Source of the DNA: an uncultured Oceanospirillaceae bacterium
GTDB taxonomy: Bacteria > Pseudomonadota > Gammaproteobacteria > Pseudomonadales > Balneatricaceae
NCBI GenBank assembly: GCA_946221045.1
Contig: CAMIIY010000038.1
Coordinates: 1 to 10,660 of the forward strand
Length of the DNA stretch: 10,660 nt
Direction: 5' to 3'
The position numbers and the translations under genes were made by a program. This document shows, one piece after another, positions 1 to 6,353 of this stretch. Numbering within the stretch: the first letter of the stretch is position 1; every line of letters starts with the position of its first letter. The notes under the pieces are model-generated. The model worked only from the letters and a program-made list of their open reading frames with translations. It was not told the DNA's origin and made no database searches.

Positions 1-90
1 GATCTGATCGAGTTTGGGGATACCGATTCGCTGTTTACTAACCCCAGCAAAAAACAGACTGAAGACTACATTACCGGCCGTTACGGTTAA
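1..90 (+). CDS. pstB: PstB, phosphate ABC transporter ATP-binding protein (C-terminal end only)
   Basis: Frame 1 is open from the window edge to a TAA and gives 29 residues ending in LFTNPSKKQTEDYITGRYG. This is the characteristic C-terminus of PstB, the cytoplasmic ATPase of the PstSCAB high-affinity phosphate importer (established family knowledge). The Walker and signature motifs lie outside the window, so nothing can be said about catalytic integrity. phoU begins 24 bp after the stop with its own ribosome binding site, which is the usual pst-phoU operon end. Identification rests on the short tail plus the phoU neighbour; both agree. Confidence 0.9.
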   Translation, partial: DLIEFGDTDSLFTNPSKKQTEDYITGRYG

Positions 91-102
91 TTCAGGGCTA
101 AT

Positions 103-107
103 AGGAG
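103..107 (+). promoter_or_regulatory. Ribosome binding site deciding the GTG start of phoU
   Basis: AGGAG lies 7 bases before a GTG at 115. There is no in-frame ATG near it, so the GTG is the credible start of phoU. The site lies in the 24-bp gap after pstB, so phoU is probably translated from the pst operon transcript. Confidence 0.75.
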
Positions 108-114
108 ACTTATC

Positions 115-864
115 GTGGAATTCAAAGGCGATTATTCAAGCCATATTTCCCAGCAGTTCAATGAAGAGCTGGAACAGATCCGCACCCTGTTACTGACCAT
201 GGGTGGCATTGTCGAACGTCAGGTGCATGATGCAGTAGAGGCCCTGCTCTCCGGTGATACCAATCTGGCGGAGCAATCCCGCAAAACGGATACCCAGACC
301 AACGAGATGGAGATTCTGATCGACGAACAGATCGCCACCACCATCGCGCGTCGTCAGCCCGCCGCCAGCGACCTGCGTCTGATCATCTCGGTATCCAAGG
401 CCGTCACCAGCCTCGAGCGCATGGGTGATGAAGCCAGCCGTATCTGCCGGCATGCCATTGAGTTAAGTGAAGCCGGCCAGTCTCCACGCGGTTATCAGGA
501 GGTTCGCCATATTGGCAACCTGGTACGTGAGATGGTGAAAAACGTACTCACCGCTTTTGCCCGCAATGATACTGAGCTGGCGTACAAAGTGGCCAAAATG
601 GATAAATCCGTGGATCAGGAATACCGCTCAGCAATGCGCTCTCTGGCCACCTTTATGATGGAAGACCCCCGCTCCATCTCCAGTATCATGAACGTTATCT
701 GGGTTCTGCGTAGTCTGGAGCGCATGGGTGACCATGCCCGCAGCATGGCACAGCAGCTGATCTACATGGTCAGCGGCACCGACGTGCGCCACACCAGTCT
801 GCAGAATCTGAAGCAGGCTGCGGTACAGAATGGTGAAACCGAAGAAGAGGAAGAAGACGCGTAA
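115..864 (+). CDS. phoU: PhoU, phosphate signalling regulator
   Basis: This 249-residue protein is a standard-length PhoU, an all-helical cytoplasmic protein that couples the PstSCAB transporter to the PhoR kinase and keeps the Pho regulon off when phosphate is plentiful (family knowledge). It shows the two PhoU repeats: the first carries ARRQPAASDLR at about 78-88 and ERMGDEA at 101-107, the second carries ERMGDHA at 202-208. These acidic E..GD motifs are the metal-binding signatures of the two three-helix bundles. The start is GTG, supported by AGGAG seven bases upstream. The C-terminus is a short acidic tail (241-249, six Glu and one Asp) that is probably disordered. It follows pstB directly and is closed by a hairpin terminator 19 bases after the stop. 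Confidence 0.97.
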   Translation: MEFKGDYSSHISQQFNEELEQIRTLLLTMGGIVERQVHDAVEALLSGDTNLAEQSRKTDTQTNEMEILIDEQIATTIARRQPAASDLRLIISVSKAVTSLERMGDEASRICRHAIELSEAGQSPRGYQEVRHIGNLVREMVKNVLTAFARNDTELAYKVAKMDKSVDQEYRSAMRSLATFMMEDPRSISSIMNVIWVLRSLERMGDHARSMAQQLIYMVSGTDVRHTSLQNLKQAAVQNGETEEEEEDA

Positions 865-883
865 ACCCTGCGCCTTCTGAAAC

Positions 884-912
884 AAAAAACCACGCTACGG
901 CGTGGTTTTTTT
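884..912. terminator. Bidirectional Rho-independent terminator between phoU and the DUF1415 gene
   Basis: A perfect 6-bp GC-rich stem (CCACGC at 890-895, GCGTGG at 900-905) with a TACG loop is flanked by six A on the left (884-889) and seven T on the right (906-912). The A and T runs extend the stem and give a U tract on either strand. It can therefore end the pst-phoU transcript and the converging minus-strand gene. It overlaps the stop and last codons of the minus-strand gene. Confidence 0.9.
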
Positions 913-1500
913 GTTGCCCGGAGCCGGCCAGTAATGCGCCAGCTCCGACCACTGCCCCAGCAGCCCCTCTCGCCCGAGCTGCTCCAAACGGGCAATGTTG
1001 CGTACCGGTATCTGATCAGCATCTTTGTAACGCGCCAGTACCCGGCTCATCTGACCTTCACGGATAATATGAATCATCGGCAACGGCGAACGGTTGGTCC
1101 AGTGACTGATATCCTCGGGGTCAACGCCGGCAAAACAATACTCCGGATGGAAGCTGGCTAACTGAAACACACCTTCCAGTCCGGCACGTTCAAGAGCAAA
1201 CTGGCAAAGGTCCAGCAGATCCAGATAACGATGAAAATCCTGCGCGGTCTGCGTATACACCAGCAGGGTGGTCGCCACAGATGTTTCATCACTTTGCTGA
1301 ATCGTCTCAAGCTCACGCAGAAATTCAGCGACCGCCTGCGCCTCTGTCGTGGCCTCTGACACAGCATAGCGCACCCGCCCCGCCCGCTGATCAGGAGCAG
1401 CAAAGGGACAGAGATTCAGGCCGATAACGATTTGATCGACCCATTGCCGGGTCAGATCCAGCGCGCGGTCTGCAGAGACAGGTGGGTTACAGGTTGACAT
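895..1500 (-). CDS. DUF1415 family protein
   Basis: The 201-residue product matches the DUF1415 family, a cytoplasmic protein family of unknown function found in proteobacteria. I recognise it by its motifs: LNLCPFA at 28-34, FHPEYCFAG at 117-125, HWTNRSPLPMIHIIRE at 133-148 and IP..NI at 164-169. Conserved Cys31 and Cys122 with His118 and His133 could suggest metal or redox chemistry, but that is inference only. No signal peptide or membrane segment is visible. The ATG at 1500 lacks a good Shine-Dalgarno sequence; no better in-frame start is visible. The gene runs against phoU, and its last codons (KKTTP) are encoded by the shared terminator. It is divergent from ubiC across 91 bp. Confidence 0.92.
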   Translation of the reverse strand: MSTCNPPVSADRALDLTRQWVDQIVIGLNLCPFAAPDQRAGRVRYAVSEATTEAQAVAEFLRELETIQQSDETSVATTLLVYTQTAQDFHRYLDLLDLCQFALERAGLEGVFQLASFHPEYCFAGVDPEDISHWTNRSPLPMIHIIREGQMSRVLARYKDADQIPVRNIARLEQLGREGLLGQWSELAHYWPAPGNKKTTP

Positions 1501-1532
1501 CGGCGTAGTGTAAGCCAGTCAATGCGCCTTGC

Positions 1533-1564
1533 CTACTGCCCAGCGCAGTGGTTTTTGATAAGAT
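1533..1564 (+). promoter_or_regulatory. Candidate ubiC promoter with extended -10, overlapping a small inverted repeat
   Basis: TGATAAGAT (1556-1564) reads as an extended -10 (TGn followed by TAAGAT, four of six against consensus). It would start transcription near 1570-1571 and leave about 21 bases of leader containing AAAGGAG. No good -35 is seen, which extended -10 promoters can tolerate. Just upstream, ACTGC (1535-1539) and GCAGT (1545-1549) form an inverted repeat with a CCAGC loop. It extends by one G-T and one C-G pair and is followed by five T, so the same bases could also form a weak terminator-like hairpin. This is pattern evidence only. Confidence 0.4.
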
Positions 1565-1578
1565 GGCGCCCTTGCCGC

Positions 1579-1585
1579 AAAGGAG
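1579..1585 (+). promoter_or_regulatory. Ribosome binding site deciding the TTG start of ubiC
   Basis: AAAGGAG lies 6 bases before TTG at 1592. It is one of the strongest Shine-Dalgarno matches in the window and supports initiation at this TTG. Confidence 0.75.
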
Positions 1586-1591
1586 CATTTC

Positions 1592-2140
1592 TTGGCCACT
1601 GCACCCCTGCTTGATCAACCCGGCTTTGAACGCCGCTGGACCACACTGCGCCGCGCTTATGGCCTGCGTGCGCCTTACCACTGGCACAGCTGGCTGACGG
1701 ATAACGGTTCGCTGACCCAGCGCCTTGTCCAGCTTAGTCAGGGAGAGTTTGCCGTTCAGGTTGTACGACAGCAATGGGGACTGCCCAGCCGCTCTGAAGC
1801 ACAGGCCTTGGGCATGAAGACACGCCAGATGGCCCTGATCCGTGAAGTTCAGTTAATCGGTAAAGGTGAGCCCTGGGTCTATGCGCGCTCCCTGATCCCT
1901 GCCAAAACACTGACCGGTGCCCAGCGGCGTCTGCGCTATCTGGGTAACCGCTCACTCGGCAGTCTGCTCTTTCGTACACCAGGCATGCGCCGCGGGCCAT
2001 TGCAGATCTGCAAGCTGGGGCAGGACGAGCAGGCTCTGTGGGCACGGCGTTCGGTTTTCTATCTGCAGGATAAACCGGTTCTGGTCTGCGAGGTTTTCCT
2101 GAGCCCGTTGCAGCGGGTACACTTAGCTGCATCACAATAA
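1592..2140 (+). CDS. ubiC: Chorismate--pyruvate lyase
   Basis: UbiC removes pyruvate from chorismate to give 4-hydroxybenzoate, the first committed step of ubiquinone synthesis, in the cytoplasm (family knowledge). The 182-residue protein shows family features: W..WLTDNGSLTQRL at about 31-44, IREVQL with Arg84 in the position of the substrate-binding arginine, a PWVYARSLIP segment at 94-103, LGNRSLGSLLF at 117-127, and RRSVFYLQDKPVLVCEVFL near the end with Glu167 as the likely catalytic glutamate. It is somewhat longer than the E. coli protein (about 165 residues). The start is TTG. ubiA follows after 21 bp on the same strand, and UbiA uses the product of UbiC. Confidence 0.92.
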   Translation: MATAPLLDQPGFERRWTTLRRAYGLRAPYHWHSWLTDNGSLTQRLVQLSQGEFAVQVVRQQWGLPSRSEAQALGMKTRQMALIREVQLIGKGEPWVYARSLIPAKTLTGAQRRLRYLGNRSLGSLLFRTPGMRRGPLQICKLGQDEQALWARRSVFYLQDKPVLVCEVFLSPLQRVHLAASQ

Positions 2141-2161
2141 CCCAATCACACTAGGCTGCTC

Positions 2162-3058
2162 ATGTCTGCGCAGATGCCCGCTTCAGAATCGTTCTGGAAA
2201 GATAAACTCGACAGTTATCGGCTGCTGACCCGGCTGGACAAGCCAATCGGTACCTACCTGCTGCTATGGCCCACCTACTGGGCGCTGTGGATAGCATCGG
2301 ATGGCATCCCCGGTATCGGATTATTACTGATCTTCACGCTGGGCGTGGTGCTGACCCGTGCCGCAGGCTGCGTAATCAATGATTACGCAGATCGCAAAAT
2401 TGATGGCCATGTCAAACGCACGGCTAACCGCCCTCTGCCTACCGGGCGGGTCTCACCCAAAGAGGCCCTGGCTCTGTTTGCCGGACTGATGCTACTGGCA
2501 TTTGTGCTGGTATTGTTCACGAACCGGGAAGCCATCATCCTCTCTGTTGGCGGCCTGCTGCTGGCCTCCTGTTATCCCTTTATGAAACGCTACACCTACC
2601 TGCCTCAGGTGGTGTTGGGCGCGGCCTTTGCCTGGTCCATTCCAATGGCCTTTGCGGCGGTCAGTCATACTGTTCCGGCCTATGCCTGGCTGATTTATAT
2701 CGCCACCCTGCTCTGGACGGTGGCTTACGACACCATGTACGCCATGGTGGACCGGGATGATGACCTGAAGATCGGTGTTAAATCCACCGCCATTTTATTT
2801 GGCGATGCGGATCGGCTGGCCATTGGCCTGTTACAGATTACAACCCTGCTCAGCCTGATTCTGTTAGGGGTTCAGCGCGACATGTCATTTATCTTTTATG
2901 CCGGTCTGATTGTTGCTGCAGGGCTGTTTATCTATCAGCAGAGGCTGATTCAGCACCGCAGTCGTGAGGGCTGTTTCAGAGCCTTTCTGAACAACCATTA
3001 TGCCGGACTGGCCATCTTTATCGGGGTGTTTCTGCACTACCTGCTGCAAACTGTCTGA
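2162..3058 (+). CDS. ubiA: 4-hydroxybenzoate polyprenyltransferase
   Basis: UbiA attaches a long polyprenyl chain to 4-hydroxybenzoate in the inner membrane, the second step of ubiquinone synthesis (family knowledge). The 298-residue protein has the normal length. It carries both Asp-rich magnesium/diphosphate-binding motifs: NDYADRKID at 73-81 and [12 protein letters not shown] at 190-201, the latter followed by [12 protein letters not shown]. The N-terminal [19 protein letters not shown] (25-43) is also diagnostic. About eight to nine hydrophobic segments fill the rest. The ATG has a modest AGG six bases upstream. It is probably co-transcribed with ubiC. No terminator is seen before phoB, so ubiCA readthrough into phoBR is possible. 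Confidence 0.97.
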   Translation: MSAQMPASESFWKDKLDSYRLLTRLDKPIGTYLLLWPTYWALWIASDGIPGIGLLLIFTLGVVLTRAAGCVINDYADRKIDGHVKRTANRPLPTGRVSPKEALALFAGLMLLAFVLVLFTNREAIILSVGGLLLASCYPFMKRYTYLPQVVLGAAFAWSIPMAFAAVSHTVPAYAWLIYIATLLWTVAYDTMYAMVDRDDDLKIGVKSTAILFGDADRLAIGLLQITTLLSLILLGVQRDMSFIFYAGLIVAAGLFIYQQRLIQHRSREGCFRAFLNNHYAGLAIFIGVFLHYLLQTV

Positions 3059-3091
3059 AAGCGCCGGATCAACCATAGCACTAGGGCGGGC

Positions 3092-3125
3092 ATGTCATAT
3101 TTATGTAACACTATTGTCTTGTAAT
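3092..3125 (+). promoter_or_regulatory. phoB promoter: PHO box plus -10 element
   Basis: ATGTCAT (3092-3098), four spacer bases and ATGTAAC (3103-3109) form two direct half-sites with the 11-bp period of a PhoB binding site (consensus CTGTCAT per half). The first half-site matches six of seven positions, the second four of seven. Exactly ten bases further on is TGTAAT (3120-3125), a five-of-six -10. This box-to--10 spacing is the known arrangement of PhoB-activated promoters, in which the box takes the place of the -35. It implies positive autoregulation of phoBR. Confidence 0.72.
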
Positions 3126-3129
3126 AGTG
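3109..3129. repeat. Inverted repeat over the phoB -10 region
   Basis: CACTATT (3109-3115) and AATAGTG (3123-3129) are a perfect 7-bp inverted repeat around a 7-base loop. The right arm overlaps the -10 and the left arm touches the end of the PHO box. No T run follows, so it is not a terminator for ubiA. It could be an operator for a second regulator or a coincidence. Confidence 0.5.
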
Positions 3130-3161
3130 CTTCGTAAAAACAGTAACCAAGGGAACTGAAG

Positions 3162-3857
3162 ATGTCACCTGCGAAACGAGTACTGATCGTTGATGACGAG
3201 GCACCCATCCGTGAAATGATTGCCGTGGCGCTGGAGATGGCCGGTTATCAGTGTCTCGAAGCTGACAATGCCAACACCGCCCATGCCATGATTGTGGATG
3301 ACAAGCCCGATATGGTGTTGCTCGACTGGATGATGCCCGGCACCAGCGGTATTGAGTTTGCCCGCCGCCTGCGTAAAGAAGAAACAACGGCGGATGTGCC
3401 GATTATCATGCTGACGGCCAAGGCGGATGAAGACAACAAAATCAAAGGGCTTGAAGTGGGTGTTGATGACTACATCACAAAGCCGTTTTCACCCCGCGAA
3501 CTGGTCGCCCGTCTGAAAGCGGTACTGCGCCGCACAACACCTAAGGGCATTGAGGAGCCAGTCTCCGTTGACCAACTGACCCTCGATCCTGTCTCCCACC
3601 GGGTGCTGGCAGAAGGCAAACAGGTTGAATTAGGCCCCACAGAATTTCGTCTGCTACAGTTCTTCATGACGCATCAGGATCGTGCCTACTCCCGCAGCCA
3701 GTTACTGGATATGGTCTGGGGTGGCAACGTATATGTTGAAGAACGCACCGTAGACGTGCATATTCGCCGTTTACGCAAAGCACTGGGCGAACGTCATGAC
3801 TATCTGGTACAAACCGTGCGCGGCACCGGGTATCGTTTTTCTGCCAGTGTAGCCTGA
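3162..3857 (+). CDS. phoB: PhoB, phosphate regulon response regulator
   Basis: PhoB is the OmpR-type transcription factor that, once phosphorylated by PhoR, binds PHO boxes and activates phosphate-scavenging genes (family knowledge). The 231-residue protein has a receiver domain (about 5-122) with acidic pocket D11-D12-E13, phosphorylation site Asp55 in LLDWMMPG, Thr85 and Lys107. A winged-helix DNA-binding domain follows (about 134-228), with LGPTEFRLLQFFMTH at 157-171, ERTVDVHIRRLRKAL at 194-208 and VRGTGYRF at 219-226. All key residues are present. AAGGGA lies seven bases before the ATG. A PHO box precedes the gene, and phoR begins 19 bp after its stop. Confidence 0.98.
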   Translation: MSPAKRVLIVDDEAPIREMIAVALEMAGYQCLEADNANTAHAMIVDDKPDMVLLDWMMPGTSGIEFARRLRKEETTADVPIIMLTAKADEDNKIKGLEVGVDDYITKPFSPRELVARLKAVLRRTTPKGIEEPVSVDQLTLDPVSHRVLAEGKQVELGPTEFRLLQFFMTHQDRAYSRSQLLDMVWGGNVYVEERTVDVHIRRLRKALGERHDYLVQTVRGTGYRFSASVA

Positions 3858-3876
3858 CCGGGATTCAAACTGATCT

Positions 3877-5196
3877 ATGGGCACCGCCAACCATAACCTC
3901 TACCTCCGCCTGGTATTCATCAGTGTCGTATCTGTATCACTGGGATTTCTGATTGGTATACCGGGCTGGCTATTCGGCGGTGCATTGCTGATCTGGTCAG
4001 TGCTGGAACTGCGTCGTTTTCGTCAGCTCAATGACTGGGTGCACGAAAACGATGATCAGGCGGATCTGCCGGAAAGCCAGGGTCGGTGGGGCGAGTTGTT
4101 CGATGGTCTCTCCCGCATGCAACGGCGTCAGCACAACCGTGAAAACCGCCTGCGTACTATTCTTAACCGCTTTCAGGAATCCTCATCGGCGCTGCCGGAC
4201 GCGATCATTATCATTGATCAGCACAACAGCATGGAGTGGTGGAACGAAACCGCCAACCGGCTGCTCGGTCTGAATCCGGTCACTGATCGGGGCAAACCGG
4301 TGATGAACCTGTTACGCGACCCCCGTTTTATCCGCTACTACAACCGTGGCCAGTACACTGACCCGATCACCCTGCCTTCACCGGTTAAGTCCGAGCTGAG
4401 TATCCAGTACCAGATTACCCGTTTTGGTGATGGCGACCGTTTACTGGTGGCACGTGATGTGACCCGACTGGTGCGGCTGGAACAGACCCGTCAGGACTTT
4501 GTAGCCAACGCGTCACACGAGCTGCGTACACCGCTGACAGTGATCCGGGGCTATCTGGAAACCTTTCTGGATAATGAGGTACCACCGGGGATGCAACGTG
4601 GCCTGCAAGCCATGCAACAGCAAGCCCGGCGTATGGAAAACCTGGTCTCTGACCTGCTGTTGCTCTCCCGTCTGGAGGCCAGCCAGGCCGCTGCTGCCGA
4701 TCAGCCAATCCAGATTCATTCAGTTCTGCGCCAGATTCTGGATGCCGCCAGAGAACTGGGCCGTGACAAGGCCCAGAACCTGACACTGGAAATGGATGAA
4801 CAGTATGACCTCTGCGGTCAGGAAGTGGAGCTACACAGCGCCTTCTCTAATCTGGTCTTCAATGCCGTGCGCTACACCCAGACCGGCGGCAACATTACCA
4901 TTCGTTGGTGGGTTGATGCCCAGGGCGGACATTTTGCTGTCACTGACAATGGCCCGGGTATCGACTCGATTCATCTGCCCCGACTGACAGAACGCTTCTA
5001 CCGGGTGGACGAAAGCCGCTCTTCTGCCAGTGGCGGCACCGGCCTTGGACTCGCCATTGTTAAACACGTACTGGTTCGCCACGGAGCCCAACTGGCCATA
5101 AAAAGCCGCATGGGTCAGGGCAGTACCTTCAGCTGCCACTTCCCTGCAGAGATGCTGAGCCAGAGCATTGACCCGCACATCCGGGAAATGGGTTAA
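3877..5196 (+). CDS. phoR: PhoR, phosphate regulon sensor histidine kinase
   Basis: PhoR is the inner-membrane kinase/phosphatase partner of PhoB; it senses phosphate through the Pst-PhoU complex rather than a periplasmic domain (family knowledge). The 439-residue protein fits that model. It has two N-terminal membrane segments (about 10-27 and 30-43) with almost no periplasmic loop, a charged linker, and a PAS domain at about 95-200 (ALPDAIIIIDQHNSMEWWNE). The HisKA box is FVANASHELRTPLTVIRGYLE, with phospho-acceptor His214. The ATPase domain has N box at 325-329, G1 DNGPGI at 357-362 and G2 GGTGLGLAIV at 386-395. A GGGA sits 13 bases before the ATG, too far for strong initiation, so lower expression than phoB is likely. 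Its stop shares a TTAA with cysZ. Confidence 0.97.
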   Translation: MGTANHNLYLRLVFISVVSVSLGFLIGIPGWLFGGALLIWSVLELRRFRQLNDWVHENDDQADLPESQGRWGELFDGLSRMQRRQHNRENRLRTILNRFQESSSALPDAIIIIDQHNSMEWWNETANRLLGLNPVTDRGKPVMNLLRDPRFIRYYNRGQYTDPITLPSPVKSELSIQYQITRFGDGDRLLVARDVTRLVRLEQTRQDFVANASHELRTPLTVIRGYLETFLDNEVPPGMQRGLQAMQQQARRMENLVSDLLLLSRLEASQAAAADQPIQIHSVLRQILDAARELGRDKAQNLTLEMDEQYDLCGQEVELHSAFSNLVFNAVRYTQTGGNITIRWWVDAQGGHFAVTDNGPGIDSIHLPRLTERFYRVDESRSSASGGTGLGLAIVKHVLVRHGAQLAIKSRMGQGSTFSCHFPAEMLSQSIDPHIREMG

Positions 5197-5963
5197 CGCC
5201 GGCTCAGACGCTCCTGAGAGGATAGCGGACGTTCCTGACTGGCATGGGCCTCAACCCAGTACAGGGTCGCACCGACCACCGCCGCAGGCATAATGATCAG
5301 GTTAAGCAGAGGCACCAGCATACAGATCTGAATCAACCCACCAAAGCCAACAGCCGTGAAACGCTCCTGCTTCAGCAACACCTTCATCTGGCGGAAACTG
5401 ATCTTGTTATTGTCCATCGGGTAATCGCAGTACTGAATAGCCATCATCCAGGCGCCAAACCAAAGCCAGAGCAGCGGCGATATCAAATTGATGACCGGTA
5501 TAAAGGAAATAATCAGCAACAACAGTACACGGGGCAGGTAATAGGCAAGCTTGGCAAGCTCACGCTGAATTGCACGCGGAATCAGGGCCAACAGGGCCTG
5601 CCAGCCCTCATCTGTGACCAGTTCACCACGCAGCCGCTTTTCAATTTTTTCTGACAAAAAGCCGTTAAACGGTGCCGCGATCAGATTGGCCACTATCGAA
5701 AAGCTGTAATACGCCACCAGTAGCACCATCAGGGCAAACAGCGGCCAGAGAAACCAGTGCAGAAAGCCTGCCCAGTCAGGCAGATAGCTCAGCAAGCCAT
5801 CAATCCAGCCACCCATCTGACTGAACAGGACCCAGAATGCCGCAATAAACAGCAACACATTGATCAGCAGCGGCACCAGTACAAAGGGCCTGATCTCGGG
5901 ATCAGGCAACATTTTTAAGCCCCGCACCAGATACCCGGCGCCGGTTATCGGATTGCCTCGCAT
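5193..5963 (-). CDS. cysZ: CysZ, sulfate transporter
   Basis: CysZ is an inner-membrane sulfate channel/permease that feeds assimilation towards cysteine (family knowledge). The 256-residue protein is close to the usual length (about 253 in E. coli). Recognisable segments are G.GYLVRGLKMLPDPEIRPFVLVP at the N-terminus, NLIAAPFNGFLSEKIEKRL at 93-111, YLPRVLLLLIISFIPVINL at 142-160 and FGAWMMAIQYCDYPMDNN at 169-186. Several long hydrophobic stretches (about 27-48, 66-92, 144-177 and 204-235) fit a membrane protein. GAGGG lies just before the ATG. A 76-codon membrane-protein gene ends only 6 bp upstream, so the two form an operon. No cys regulatory site was recognised. The stop overlaps that of phoR. 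Confidence 0.95.
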   Translation of the reverse strand: MRGNPITGAGYLVRGLKMLPDPEIRPFVLVPLLINVLLFIAAFWVLFSQMGGWIDGLLSYLPDWAGFLHWFLWPLFALMVLLVAYYSFSIVANLIAAPFNGFLSEKIEKRLRGELVTDEGWQALLALIPRAIQRELAKLAYYLPRVLLLLIISFIPVINLISPLLWLWFGAWMMAIQYCDYPMDNNKISFRQMKVLLKQERFTAVGFGGLIQICMLVPLLNLIIMPAAVVGATLYWVEAHASQERPLSSQERLSRR

Positions 5964-5969
5964 AGGCCC

Positions 5970-6200
5970 TCAGTTCAACAGGAAATTAGCTATTCTGATC
6001 ACAACCGCAACCACCATCATGCCCAGGCCAATGCGGTTCATATTGAACTCTTTCATGGTCAGTTGCATGGTGGGGCGCCAGAAATAAATCAGCGATTTGA
6101 AGTCACGCGTACGACCGGCGTACATTGCCAGAGATACCAGAAAAACCAGTAAACCAAACCAGAACAGAACTTGTTCCGCGATCGCCAAATAGATGTACAT
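5970..6200 (-). CDS. Small two-helix membrane protein upstream of cysZ
   Basis: I do not recognise this 76-residue protein. It has two hydrophobic segments (about 5-27 and 57-74) joined by a basic, aromatic loop (GRTRDFKSLIYFWRPT at 29-44). By the positive-inside rule the loop is cytoplasmic and both ends face outwards. The ATG at 6200 has a GGCGAG-type purine stretch before it. The stop is 6 bp from the ATG of cysZ, which indicates co-transcription and probably translational coupling. A role in membrane assembly or function of CysZ is a guess from position only. It is probably a real gene: the codons are ordinary, and the tight linkage to cysZ would be unlikely by chance. Confidence 0.75.
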   Translation of the reverse strand: MYIYLAIAEQVLFWFGLLVFLVSLAMYAGRTRDFKSLIYFWRPTMQLTMKEFNMNRIGLGMMVVAVVIRIANFLLN

Positions 6201-6248
6201 CTCACTCGCCTTTTGTCATTGTCATAGGAGTTGGGAACTGATTTTACT

Positions 6249-6284
6249 GCACACCGGTCATTGAGTTAGGAGACTGCGGTGTGC
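6249..6284. repeat. Perfect 8-bp inverted repeat in the divergent region between the cysZ operon and the MDR gene
   Basis: GCACACCG (6249-6256) and CGGTGTGC (6277-6284) are perfectly complementary with 20 bases between them. The 28-bp centre-to-centre spacing is close to three helical turns, which would suit a dimeric or looping regulator. A TAAAAT on the minus strand (6246 to 6241) next to the left arm could be a -10 for the cysZ operon. No T run follows either arm, so it is not a terminator. The rest of the 153-bp gap (6201-6353) shows nothing else I can support. Confidence 0.5.
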
Positions 6285-6353
6285 GGCAGCGGTTAGCCTA
6301 CCAAAAATCGATTCATACAGCTGCACAATCAGCGAAACCAATACGGACCTTAT

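Noticed and set aside
762..1022. Long open frames opposite phoU and opposite the DUF1415, ubiC, phoR and MDR genes.
   Set aside because: They lie wholly or mostly inside well-identified genes, have arginine- or proline-rich non-family sequences, and lack ribosome binding sites; they are shadow frames.
6202..6225. Seven-codon minus-strand frame (ATG ACA ATG ... TGA) ending one base before the ATG of the 76-residue protein, a possible leader peptide.
   Set aside because: There is no ribosome binding site before it; the upstream bases are in fact anti-Shine-Dalgarno (CTCCT on that strand).
6226..6290. Two AGGAG motifs on the + strand upstream of the MDR gene, followed by TTG or GTG codons.
   Set aside because: The frames either close within a few codons or run out of frame into the oxidoreductase gene with no protein-like character.
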